From: an uncultured Oscillibacter sp.
GTDB lineage: Bacteria; Bacillota; Clostridia; Oscillospirales; Oscillospiraceae
Direction of reading: 5' to 3'
Assembly: GCA_910585385.1 (NCBI GenBank)
Contig: CAJUDV010000003.1
Span: 16,935-80,934 of the forward strand
Length of the DNA: 64,000 nt
The notes beneath the pieces are model-generated. The model saw only the letters and a program-made list of their open reading frames with translations, was not told the DNA's origin and searched no databases. Positions within the stretch are counted from its first letter, which is position 1. Each line of letters starts with the position of its first letter. Of this stretch, positions 16,505 to 24,101 are shown in pieces. A program made the translations under genes and the position numbers.

Positions 16505-16533
16505 CTTATACCATAGAAGCCGGAGAAATGCAA
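16505..16533 (-). promoter_or_regulatory. Promoter of the pheST T-box operon
   Basis: On the minus strand TTGCAT (16528-16533) and TATAAG (16505-16510) have a 17-base spacer just upstream of the T-box. The stretch 16534-16662 beyond it shows no gene or structure I can support. Confidence 0.75.
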
Positions 16534-16662
16534 GAGGAAAAATCGGCAGGCATTACTGCGGGAAATACCAGTTTAAATTGGCGCGGGGAGAGAAAACGTT
16601 CAATGGGTGTGACTGCGGGGCGAAGAGAAGCGGCGCTCCATCTCTGCCCTTTTGTAAAATTG

Positions 16663-16696
16663 AAAAACATGACCACCGGTACAGCCGGTGGTCATG
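16663..16696 (-). terminator. Terminator after the XRE membrane regulator
   Basis: A perfect 12-bp stem (16668-16679 with 16685-16696, loop TACAG) is followed on the minus strand by five T residues. Confidence 0.85.
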
Positions 16697-16699
16697 CTT

Positions 16700-17596
16700 T
16701 TACTCCTCTCCTTTGTACGGGTCCAGCACGATGGACACCACGCCGCAGAGGATACCGCCCACGGCGAAGATCCACCAGGTGGTGCGCCACAGGTCCAGAG
16801 ACAGTCCCAGACCCACATAGACGGCCGTGACCACGGTCATCATGGCGGCCTGGATGGTGCCGATGAGATTCAGCCGCCGTTTGGCCTCCGGCGTGGGATT
16901 ATTGTCCCGGTTGTATTTCCAGATCTTGTACTTCTCGTCGTTGATCCCGGCGTAGACAAAGGACGTCACCGCCCCGGCGATCATCAGAAGGAACAGGGAT
17001 ACGCCGTAGGACTCATAGGGCTCCTGTTCCGGGAAGACAGAGAAAAACAGCATCAGCAGTGTTACGCCGAACAGAATGGTCCCTACGCCGCCGGTGATGT
17101 ACCAGACGAACTTTTGGTGGAAGGCGTCCTTTTCCTCCTGGGGATAGAAGTCGGCAATGACGGGATAGCGCCTGCGGAAGTTCTCATACTGGATACAGGT
17201 GGCCACGATCACCACCACGCAGATTGTGATAATCAGCAGCACCGCGCTGCTGGTCAGCATCTCCGGTATGCGCCGGGCGTCCAACAGGCCGCACAGGCCC
17301 ACGCCGGCGATGATGCCCCCGATGGCCAGGGCCATGCGCCTTGCGAAGCGGGTCATGAATTGGTCGTACCGGGCGGTGTCCTCCACCCGGCTCTCCTCCA
17401 CGCTGCCCCGGAGCAAAGTGTCCAGATTTACGTCATACAGGTCGCAGATGCGCAGCAGGGTGTCCATCTCCGGAAAGCTCTGGCCGCCCTCCCACTTGCT
17501 GACAGACTGGCGGGAGACCTCCAACTGTTCCGCCAGCTGCTCCTGGGTGATGCCGGCCTGAGCGCGGATGAATTGTAAATTTTTTGGGAATGCCAT
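16700..17596 (-). CDS. XRE-family regulator with C-terminal membrane domain
   Basis: A 298-residue protein. The first 65 residues are a Cro/C1-type helix-turn-helix (LQFIRAQAGITQEQLAEQLEVSRQSVSKWEGG is the diagnostic core). The rest contains about six hydrophobic helices, the first pair around residues 92-135. Such HTH-membrane proteins are common in Firmicutes and are presumed to sense something at the membrane; no target is known. The start at 17596 is set by AGGAGG; the frame runs up to 17797 without such a site and crosses a clear promoter. It is transcribed divergently from the NAD(P)HX repair gene. Confidence 0.88.
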   Translation of the reverse strand: MAFPKNLQFIRAQAGITQEQLAEQLEVSRQSVSKWEGGQSFPEMDTLLRICDLYDVNLDTLLRGSVEESRVEDTARYDQFMTRFARRMALAIGGIIAGVGLCGLLDARRIPEMLTSSAVLLIITICVVVIVATCIQYENFRRRYPVIADFYPQEEKDAFHQKFVWYITGGVGTILFGVTLLMLFFSVFPEQEPYESYGVSLFLLMIAGAVTSFVYAGINDEKYKIWKYNRDNNPTPEAKRRLNLIGTIQAAMMTVVTAVYVGLGLSLDLWRTTWWIFAVGGILCGVVSIVLDPYKGEE

Positions 17597-17768
17597 GGAA
17601 ATTCCTCCTTGTGTTTGATGCTCCCAAGTGTACCGAAGCGGAGGCTGCAATGCCAGCGATTTCCTGTTGCGTTTGAGGAAAATCGTGTAAACTTTTGGTT
17701 GCGCCATTGAAAACAGGCGCTTTTTCGCCGCTGAGAACAGATTTGGCGGAGATGAAAATGCGGCTGTC

Positions 17769-17797
17769 ATTATACCATGCCCACAGGAATACCGCAA
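17769..17797 (-). promoter_or_regulatory. Promoter of the XRE regulator
   Basis: On the minus strand TTGCGG (17792-17797) and a perfect TATAAT (17769-17774) are 17 bases apart. The transcript has a leader of about 165 bases. It lies back to back with the promoter at 17814-17842. Confidence 0.85.
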
Positions 17798-17813
17798 GCG
17801 GGGAATGGGGGAC

Positions 17814-17842
17814 TTGCGCGAAGGGAGCGGAGACTTTATAAT
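17814..17842 (+). promoter_or_regulatory. Promoter of the NAD(P)HX repair gene
   Basis: TTGCGC (17814-17819) and a perfect TATAAT (17837-17842) have a 17-base spacer. The -35 boxes of this and the divergent XRE promoter are only 16 bases apart, so one bound protein could affect both. Confidence 0.8.
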
Positions 17843-17887
17843 ACTGGTAGAAATTGATAGACTCTATTTAAGACGGGGGTATGTACC

Positions 17888-19426
17888 ATGAAACTTGCCG
17901 CATCTTCCCAGATAAAGGAGCTGGACAGGCGGGCGATCCAGGAGCGGAGCATCCCCTCCATCGACCTGATGGAGCGGGCGGCGGCAGCCGTGGCGGAGGC
18001 CGCGCTGGACCTGCTGCCCGTCCGGCCCAGAAGGGCGCGTGCCGCTGTGCTGTGCGGCGCGGGGAACAACGGCGGCGACGGCATTGCCGCCGCCCGGTTA
18101 CTCTTTTTACAGGGGGTATGGGTGCGGGTGTTCCTGGTGGGCAGCTACGAGCGGCTGACGCCGGACGCTCTGGAGGAGACCCGCCGGCTCTCGGAGTGCG
18201 GCGTGGAGCTGGAGCCCTTTGAGCCCGGCTGTCAGGACCAGGCGGAGTGGATTGCCGCCAGTCACGTGCTGGTGGACGCGCTCTTTGGCGTGGGGCTTTC
18301 TCGGGACATTGCTCCAGACTCCGCGGCGGCCGCCGCCGTCGGCCTGATGAACCGGAGTCAGGGCAGGGTGGTGGCCGTAGACGTCGCCTCCGGCGTTGAG
18401 GCGGACACGGGGAGAATCCTGGGCTGTGCCGTAAAGGCTGACAGGACAGTAACCTTTACACTCCCTAAAATTGGGCAATTTGTGGGAGATGGCGTTTTGT
18501 GTTCCGGACAGGTGGAGGTCCGGGACATCGGTATTCCGGCGGACCTGGTCTCTCAGACCGTTGGCAGGGTAACGACAGTGGAACGGGACTTTGCCCGCGC
18601 GGCGGTGCCGCTTCGGAAGCCCGACGGCCACAAGGGGGATTTTGGAAAACTTCTGATTGTGGGCGGGAGCATCGGGTACACCGGCGCGCCGTACCTCGCC
18701 GCCTCGGCAGCGGTTCGGTCCGGCTGCGGGCTGGTGTATCTGGGTGTTCCGGAGAGTATCTGGGAGGTCGAGGCGGCCCGGTGCGTCTCCGCCATGCCTT
18801 TCCCCCTGGCCAGCCGGTGGGGGGGAAGTCTCCGGGGGACAGCCCTTCCGGCCATTCTGGAAAAGCTGGAGGGCTGCGGCGTCCTGGCCATCGGCCCGGG
18901 CCTGGGGCGGAACGGGGACACGGCGAAACTGGTGCGGCAGGTCCTGGAGCGAACGGAAAAGGCGGTGGTGCTGGACGCCGATGGCATAAACGCTCTGGAG
19001 GGACATATAGATATTTTGGACGCCCGGCGGGACAGGGTCACCATTCTGACGCCTCATGACGGGGAGTTTGCCCGCGTTGGCGGGGATCTCTCGGCCGGCA
19101 GGGCGGAGGCGGCCCGGCGCTTTGCCCTCCGGCACGGATGCACCTTGGTTTTAAAAGGCCACCGGACGCTCACGGCCACAGAGGCGGGAACCGTGCTGGT
19201 GAACACCACCGGCAATTCCGGCCTTGCCAAGGGCGGCAGCGGCGATGTGCTGACGGGGATGATCGCCTCTCTTCTGGCCCAGGGAGCCGCGCCGGTTCAG
19301 GCGGCGGCGGGAGGCGTGTGGCTTCACGGCCGTGCCGGCGACTTGGCGGCGGAACGCCTGACGGCCTACTGCATGACGCCGGAGGACGTAATCCGGGAAC
19401 TGCCTGAGGTATTTCGGGAGCTGTAA
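17888..19426 (+). CDS. nnr: Bifunctional NAD(P)H-hydrate epimerase / ADP-dependent dehydratase
   Basis: A 512-residue metabolite-repair enzyme that epimerises and dehydrates damaged NADHX/NADPHX. The N-terminal YjeF_N epimerase domain (about 1-215) has LCGAGNNGGDG. The C-terminal ribokinase-like dehydratase domain (about 230-505) has GSIGYTGAPYLAA and the catalytic NSGLAKGGSGDVLTGM. Both halves look intact and full length. It begins a cluster with a lipoprotein, alr and mazF that matches a widespread Firmicutes order. The upstream acpS often found there is absent. Confidence 0.95.
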   Translation: MKLAASSQIKELDRRAIQERSIPSIDLMERAAAAVAEAALDLLPVRPRRARAAVLCGAGNNGGDGIAAARLLFLQGVWVRVFLVGSYERLTPDALEETRRLSECGVELEPFEPGCQDQAEWIAASHVLVDALFGVGLSRDIAPDSAAAAAVGLMNRSQGRVVAVDVASGVEADTGRILGCAVKADRTVTFTLPKIGQFVGDGVLCSGQVEVRDIGIPADLVSQTVGRVTTVERDFARAAVPLRKPDGHKGDFGKLLIVGGSIGYTGAPYLAASAAVRSGCGLVYLGVPESIWEVEAARCVSAMPFPLASRWGGSLRGTALPAILEKLEGCGVLAIGPGLGRNGDTAKLVRQVLERTEKAVVLDADGINALEGHIDILDARRDRVTILTPHDGEFARVGGDLSAGRAEAARRFALRHGCTLVLKGHRTLTATEAGTVLVNTTGNSGLAKGGSGDVLTGMIASLLAQGAAPVQAAAGGVWLHGRAGDLAAERLTAYCMTPEDVIRELPEVFREL

Positions 19427-19441
19427 AAAGGGGGAATTTCG

Positions 19442-20062
19442 GTGCGCAGAGGGTTCTGTGTACCAATGATGGCCCTGCTTTTGCTGCTGGCGGCCTGCGC
19501 CGGCGGCGGAGCGGGGGAGAGTAAGACGGTGGATTTGCGCCAGCGGTACCACGACATGACGGGCTGTACCATGGAGGCGTCGGTGCTCTGCGGTCAGGAG
19601 GGCCTGGAGTGGGAGGCCCTTCTGCGGTGCGAATACGTGCCGGATGGGGAGAGCACCGTGGAGGTGCTGGAGCCGGAGTCCATCGCCGGGGTCAGGGCGG
19701 TGCTCAGTGACAGCGACTGGCGCATTGAGTACGAAGATGCCTGTCTGAACGCGGGAGGGCTTGGCAGCGAGGAGATCAGCCCCGCGGCTTGCCTGCCCCG
19801 GCTGATGAACGCCCTGCGGGACGGCTGGCTGCTGGAGGAGAACCCGGAGGAGTGGAACGAGACGCCCTGCCTGCGGCTCTCTGTGGACCAGAGCGGTCTT
19901 CAGGATGGGAAAATCGTCTCCACCGTCTGGCTGCGGCAGGAGGGCGGAACGCCTCTTCGGGGAGAGATCGCTGTGGACGGGGAAATCATTTTGACGGCGG
20001 ACTTTACGAGCTTTGCTTTTTATGATACAATAGGACATACGGAAGAGGACGGGGCGGATTGA
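19442..20062 (+). CDS. GerS/YdcC-like (LolA-fold) lipoprotein
   Basis: A 206-residue lipoprotein with a GTG start and lipobox LAAC (Cys19). Two segments resemble the LolA-like GerS/YdcC family: VEVLEPESIAGVRAVL in the middle and LRGEIAVDGEIILTADF near the end. Position supports this: in Bacillus ydcC, and in C. difficile gerS, stand directly beside alr. GerS is needed for spore-cortex modification in C. difficile; whether this protein does the same is inference. It follows nnr by 15 bases. Overall similarity is by eye and moderate. Confidence 0.65.
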   Translation: MRRGFCVPMMALLLLLAACAGGGAGESKTVDLRQRYHDMTGCTMEASVLCGQEGLEWEALLRCEYVPDGESTVEVLEPESIAGVRAVLSDSDWRIEYEDACLNAGGLGSEEISPAACLPRLMNALRDGWLLEENPEEWNETPCLRLSVDQSGLQDGKIVSTVWLRQEGGTPLRGEIAVDGEIILTADFTSFAFYDTIGHTEEDGAD

Positions 20063-20109
20063 GGGTCTCCCGTCCTCTCGGAAGAGATTCTCAAAGGTGG
20101 TCCTGTGGA

Positions 20110-21279
20110 ATGGACGATACGATTTTACGAAGGACGTGGGCGGAGATTGACCTGGACGCCCTGTCCCATAACTGCCAGCGGGCCAGGGAGCTCACCGGGC
20201 CCAAGGTCAAGTATCTGGGCGTGGTGAAGGCGGACGCCTACGGCCACGGCGCCCTCCAGACGGCGTCCCATCTGGAGCGGCTGGGAGTGGATTATTTGGC
20301 GGTTTCCAGTTTTGATGAGGCCTGGGAGCTGCGCCGTGGCGGAATTCAGGCTCCGGTTTTAATTCTGGGCCACACCCCGCCGGAGATGGTGCCCCAGCTG
20401 ATTGCCCGCAATATCACCCAGGCGGTCTCCTGCGAGGTCAAGGCGCGGGAGTACAGCGCCGCGGCCTCTGCCTGCGGCGGGACGCTGCGGGTGCACATCA
20501 AGGTGGATACCGGCATGTCCCGCCTGGGGTTTCTGGTGCGGGACCGGCACTTTGAAAGCGGTGTGGAGCGCATCGCCTGCGCCTGTGGTCTGCCCCATCT
20601 GGAGGCGGAGGGGATCTTTACCCATTTCGCCGTCGCCGACGAGGACGGCGGAGACAGCGAGGCCTACACCCGGGAGCAGTTCGCGGTTTTCACCCGGGTG
20701 CTGGAGGCCCTGGCGGCGAGGGGCCGGACTTTTGCGCTGCGTCACTGTGCCAACAGCGGCGCCCTGGCCCGGTATCCGGGGATGTATCTGGACATGGTGC
20801 GTCCCGGTATCGCCCTGTATGGGGCGGGAGCGGACCGAATGCGGCTGGGCCTGCGGCCGGTGATGACGCTGAAGTCCAGCGTCTCCACCATCAAGATCTT
20901 CGATTCCGAGACGGACGTTAGCTACGGCAGGACATTCCGTACCACGGGAAAGACCCGGGTGGGAGTGCTGCCGGCCGGCTACGCGGACGGGCTGTTTCGG
21001 GGACTTTCCAACCGTATGTCGGTGCAGACGGTGTGTGGGCCCGCTCCCGTCCTGGGGCGGATCTGCATGGATATGACCATGGTTGACCTTACTGGTTTGC
21101 CGGAGGTCCACGTGGGCGATGAGGTGGAGATCTTCGGAAACCGCCAGCCGGTGGACGAACTGGCGGAGATGCTGGGGACCATCCCCTACGAACTGACCTG
21201 CGCGGTCAGCAAGCGGGTGCCCCGGGTGTATATTCAGGGGGGCGAGGTAGTGGAGCGCAGCCTGCGGCTGCTGCTCTGA
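20110..21279 (+). CDS. alr: Alanine racemase
   Basis: A 389-residue PLP-dependent racemase that makes D-alanine for peptidoglycan. The PLP lysine is Lys40 in VVKADAYGHG, the second catalytic base is the tyrosine in DVSYGRTF, and the conserved active-site segment GRICMDMTMVD is present. An N-terminal TIM barrel and C-terminal beta domain account for the usual length. I placed the start at 20110 (MDDTILRRTWAEI); the frame extends to a TTG at 20059 that overlaps the previous gene. It belongs to the nnr-lipoprotein-alr-mazF cluster. Confidence 0.97.
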   Translation: MDDTILRRTWAEIDLDALSHNCQRARELTGPKVKYLGVVKADAYGHGALQTASHLERLGVDYLAVSSFDEAWELRRGGIQAPVLILGHTPPEMVPQLIARNITQAVSCEVKAREYSAAASACGGTLRVHIKVDTGMSRLGFLVRDRHFESGVERIACACGLPHLEAEGIFTHFAVADEDGGDSEAYTREQFAVFTRVLEALAARGRTFALRHCANSGALARYPGMYLDMVRPGIALYGAGADRMRLGLRPVMTLKSSVSTIKIFDSETDVSYGRTFRTTGKTRVGVLPAGYADGLFRGLSNRMSVQTVCGPAPVLGRICMDMTMVDLTGLPEVHVGDEVEIFGNRQPVDELAEMLGTIPYELTCAVSKRVPRVYIQGGEVVERSLRLLL

Positions 21280-21340
21280 GAGAGGACTGGGCGCACACTC
21301 CGGCCCTGTCCCGCGCATAGGATACTGCGGGGCGGAGACG

Positions 21341-21424
21341 CCGGAATTTTACCTGCGGAGCAGCGTATAAATTCCGGGACTGCGTGGGAGAATGAAAGTG
21401 GCCTCACCGAAGGCGATTCGGTGA
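21341..21424. other. Hairpins in the alr-mazF gap
   Basis: Two inverted repeats lie where mazE would be expected. CCGGAATTT (21341-21349) pairs with AAATTCCGG (21369-21377), and TCACCGAA (21404-21411) pairs with TTCGGTGA (21417-21424) over a five-base loop. They might control mazF expression; there is no T run, so they are not clear terminators. Confidence 0.4.
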
Positions 21425-21446
21425 TGGGTACTTCTTTCGGCGGAGT

Positions 21447-21824
21447 GTGAACTTTGTGGATACGAGTGTCAAGCGCGGCGATATTTACTATGCCGATCTC
21501 TCCCCGGTGGTGGGCAGCGAACAGGGCGGCGTCCGGCCGGTTCTGATCATCCAGAACGATACCGGAAACCGTTACAGCCCCACTGTGATCGCGGCGGCCA
21601 TTACCTCTCAGACGGGCAAAGCCCGGCTGCCGACACATATTGACCTTCCCGTGGACCAGAGCTGCGGCCTGAGCCGGGATTCCGTGGTCCTGCTGGAACA
21701 GGTGCGGACCCTGGACAAAAAGCGGCTGCGGGAGCGTATGGGCCATGTGGAGGAGCGTGTGATGGAAAAGGTCGATACGGCCATTGCGGTGAGCTTCGGA
21801 CTGCCGCACGATCAGCTGGTGTGA
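21447..21824 (+). CDS. mazF: MazF/EndoA-family mRNA endoribonuclease toxin
   Basis: A 125-residue PemK/MazF-fold protein, closest in look to Bacillus NdoA. VKRGDIYYADLSPVVGSEQGGVRPVLIIQND is the signature beta-strand region. The catalytic Arg in GGVRPV and the Thr/Ser in ITSQTGKARLPTH are present. The start codon is GTG with CGGAG close by. In Bacillus the antitoxin gene lies between alr and this toxin; here the 167-base gap is too short and has no such frame. Orphan MazF with antitoxin elsewhere, or a housekeeping RNase role, are both possible. Confidence 0.92.
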   Translation: MNFVDTSVKRGDIYYADLSPVVGSEQGGVRPVLIIQNDTGNRYSPTVIAAAITSQTGKARLPTHIDLPVDQSCGLSRDSVVLLEQVRTLDKKRLRERMGHVEERVMEKVDTAIAVSFGLPHDQLV

Positions 21825-21828
21825 ATCG

Positions 21829-21874
21829 CCGGTCCTCCCGGAGGAGGTTTCGCTTTTCCGGGAGGACGGTTTTA
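21829..21874 (+). terminator. Hairpin after mazF
   Basis: A 13-bp stem with one bulged G (21829-21842 with 21857-21869) is followed by TTTTAC. It lies between mazF and the secreted-protein gene. Confidence 0.5.
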
Positions 21875-21889
21875 CAAAGGAGGTACATA

Positions 21890-22384
21890 ATGAAAAAGAA
21901 GAACTGGTTTTTCCATCTGGCCGCGGCGGCGGCCCTGTGCGGCGTTCTGATGACTACGGCGCTGGCGGTGGAGGCCGGGTCCCCTCAGGACCCCCTGGTG
22001 ACCCTGAGTTACCTGAATGAGACATTTATGAATACCATCATGACCCGGGTGGATGAAAAGATCGCCGCCCGGACCGGCCAGCTGGGGGGACAAGTCCCCG
22101 GCATAGGGAGCTCCGCGGCGTCCGTTTTCACTGTGGTGACCCTCTCCAACGGGCAGACCCTCACCGGAGACATCGGCTGTGAGGTGATGCTGCGGGTGGG
22201 CGCCGCCGTCTGCGTGGCGCCTTCCGCGCCGGGGCTGGTGGATGAGACCACCGCCGGGATCTTGAACAACGGCGGCGCCCTGGCCCAGAACCACCTCTAT
22301 ATGATGACCATTGAGAACCGGGCCGTTCGGGCTGCCGCCGCCACCACAAAGCTGCTGGTTCGGGGCTCGTACACCATCGCCTGA
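21890..22384 (+). CDS. Secreted protein of unknown function
   Basis: A 164-residue protein with a typical Gram-positive signal peptide (MKKKNWFFHL then a hydrophobic stretch ending near TTALAVEA). The mature part has a possible helical segment (TFMNTIMTRVDEKIAARTG) and a beta-rich end (FTVVTLSNGQTLTGDIGCEV). I do not recognise a catalytic motif. The start at 21890 follows AAAGGAGGT; the frame extends upstream through the mazF end without support. A moderate terminator follows. Confidence 0.7.
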   Translation: MKKKNWFFHLAAAAALCGVLMTTALAVEAGSPQDPLVTLSYLNETFMNTIMTRVDEKIAARTGQLGGQVPGIGSSAASVFTVVTLSNGQTLTGDIGCEVMLRVGAAVCVAPSAPGLVDETTAGILNNGGALAQNHLYMMTIENRAVRAAAATTKLLVRGSYTIA

Positions 22385-22411
22385 CGCCAAAGTCAGAGAA
22401 TTACATAATCG

Positions 22412-22445
22412 GCCCCGCCTGTGCATAGATTGATTCAGGCGGGGC
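22412..22445 (+). terminator. Hairpin after the secreted-protein gene
   Basis: A perfect 10-bp stem GCCCCGCCTG (22412-22421) with CAGGCGGGGC (22436-22445). The downstream T content is low. Confidence 0.55.
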
Positions 22446-22529
22446 ATGATTTCCTCACAAAAGCGCGGAAATCGTACAATTTGATTTGAGCCGTTTTACT
22501 CCCCGTCACACCGGCGGGGAGGTGCTCTC

Positions 22530-23072
22530 ATGAACAGGGGATGTGCGGATAAATTCCCGCTGCTGCTGGACGGCAGGGCGGAGGGAGAGCTCACCGTGGA
22601 GCGGGAGGCCCTCTACACTTGGTTTAACGCCCGCTGCCGCCTGCCGGAAGAGGGAGGGCTGTGGTGCGCTTGGGCAGTGGGTCAGGCGGGCTCTTTGCGG
22701 CTGGGTGTTCTGGAGCCCGTGGGGCAGGAGGCGGTGATCCGGCGGCGGTTCTCCATGCGGATGACGGAGCCCCTGGGCCGGCTGCTGCGGGGGGAGATCC
22801 GGCCTGCGGCGGAGGAGGACCGGGGGACGTGGCAGGCCGTGCCGGAGGCGGAGACGCTGTTTCACGCGCCCTGGCTGCGTAAGCGGCTGCGGGGCGCCGC
22901 GGGGGCGCTGGTCCGGACAGGGGAGGGGCAGAGGTCTCTGGCCCTGCCCTATAACAGTGGGAGACCCTTCCCGATACCTACGCTCTTTTGCTTTGCCAGC
23001 ATCCGGACCATCAACGGAGAGAGATATGCCGTCTTTGTCTTTGACAGTGAGGAGCGTCCGGTGTTTCCGTGA
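22530..23072 (+). CDS. Hypothetical cytoplasmic protein
   Basis: A 180-residue protein without signal or membrane segment that I do not recognise. It is Arg/Glu rich, with no cysteine cluster or P-loop. The C-terminal part (FCFASIRTINGERYAVFVFDSEERPVF) looks like two beta-strands. The start follows GGGGAGGT at the usual distance. It lies upstream of nrdR but an extended -10 promoter separates them. Confidence 0.65.
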   Translation: MNRGCADKFPLLLDGRAEGELTVEREALYTWFNARCRLPEEGGLWCAWAVGQAGSLRLGVLEPVGQEAVIRRRFSMRMTEPLGRLLRGEIRPAAEEDRGTWQAVPEAETLFHAPWLRKRLRGAAGALVRTGEGQRSLALPYNSGRPFPIPTLFCFASIRTINGERYAVFVFDSEERPVFP

Positions 23073-23147
23073 GGCGCCGCCTGTCTCCCGCGGAGACGGA
23101 AAAATTTTTGAAAAACAAAATAATATATACCACAATCGGCGTTTATG

Positions 23148-23156
23148 TGATATAAT
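23148..23156 (+). promoter_or_regulatory. Extended -10 promoter of nrdR
   Basis: TGATATAAT is a perfect extended -10 element; no good -35 box is seen 17 bases upstream. Confidence 0.5.
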
Positions 23157-23261
23157 GACCTAAAAATAGACAAATACTCGCAAAGAGAGAACCGGATGGG
23201 CGGGAGAGTGCAGAAGAAACAACGCCGGCAGACTGCCGGCGGAAGAAGGGAAGGCCATTTT

Positions 23262-23720
23262 ATGAAGTGTCCGTTTTGTGGGTACAGCGAGAGCAAGGTC
23301 ATCGATTCCCGGCCCGCCGAGGAGGGGGCCAGCATCCGCCGCCGGAGAGAGTGCCTCTCATGCGGCAAAAGGTTCACCACCTATGAGACAGTGGAGAGCC
23401 TCCCCATGGTGGTCATGAAGAAGGACGGCAGTCGCCAGAGCTTTGACAGGCGAAAGGTGCTCTCCGGCATGATTCGCGCCTGTGAGAAGCGCCCGGTGCC
23501 CTTGGCGGATCTGGAACGGATTGCCGGGGAGATCGAGCAGGATCTTCAGAACAGTATGGAGCGGGAGATCAGCACCGAGGACGTGGGAGAGAAGGTCATG
23601 GAGCGGCTGCGGAAGGTGGATCAGGTGGCTTACGTCCGTTTCGCCTCCGTATACCGCCAGTTCAAGGACATCGACACCTTTAAGGAGGAGCTGAATAAGC
23701 TGCTGCTGGAGGACGAGTGA
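23262..23720 (+). CDS. nrdR: Ribonucleotide reductase transcriptional repressor
   Basis: A 152-residue NrdR, the ATP/dATP-sensing repressor of ribonucleotide reductase genes. An N-terminal zinc ribbon has Cys3, Cys6, Cys31 and Cys34, then an ATP-cone domain follows (VVMKKDGSRQSFDRRKVLSGM). Length is exactly typical. The start at 23262 is the one that leaves the zinc ribbon at the N-terminus. Its stop codon abuts, without a single base between, the stop of the convergent DUF4363 gene. Confidence 0.97.
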   Translation: MKCPFCGYSESKVIDSRPAEEGASIRRRRECLSCGKRFTTYETVESLPMVVMKKDGSRQSFDRRKVLSGMIRACEKRPVPLADLERIAGEIEQDLQNSMEREISTEDVGEKVMERLRKVDQVAYVRFASVYRQFKDIDTFKEELNKLLLEDE

Positions 23721-24101
23721 TCATAGGATGTTTCGGATGCTGAACTGCTCCATCTCCGCCAGCAGGCGCAGCTGTTCCCGCAGTCCGGCCAGTTCCGCTT
23801 GGAATTCTGAGAGCTCCCGGGCGGCGGCAAAAGCCTGACAGCGGCGGTACATGGCCTCCGCCTCGTCCACAGCGCTGTGCTGGGAGACGACGTGGAGATA
23901 AGTCTGGCTTTTGTTCCAATCCGCGTGGCTCTCTGCGAGGGCGGCGGCTGAGCTGTCCCAGCTGCCCGATTGAGCCAGGGCGTCCGCCTGTTGCAATTGC
24001 GCCCGCCAGCGGGCGGTGTCGTCGGCGATCCGGCCTCCATTCCACAGGGCGAAGGCCAGCAGCCCCGCCAGCAGGATCAGCGGCGGCAAGGTGCCTCTCA
24101 T
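23721..24101 (-). CDS. DUF4363 family protein
   Basis: A 126-residue protein with one N-terminal membrane anchor (LPPLILLAGLLAFALWNG) and an all-helical extracytoplasmic remainder, matching the DUF4363 family by layout and by its partner. In many spore formers it is encoded with a DUF421/YetF protein. Its start overlaps the end of the DUF421 gene by four bases. The start at 24101 follows AAGGAG. The function is unknown; a sporulation or envelope role is often guessed. Confidence 0.78.
   Translation of the reverse strand: MRGTLPPLILLAGLLAFALWNGGRIADDTARWRAQLQQADALAQSGSWDSSAAALAESHADWNKSQTYLHVVSQHSAVDEAEAMYRRCQAFAAARELSEFQAELAGLREQLRLLAEMEQFSIRNIL

Noticed and set aside
21280..21446. Search for a MazE antitoxin frame
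   Set aside because: No frame of sufficient length with a start and ribosome-binding site exists in any of the three forward frames.
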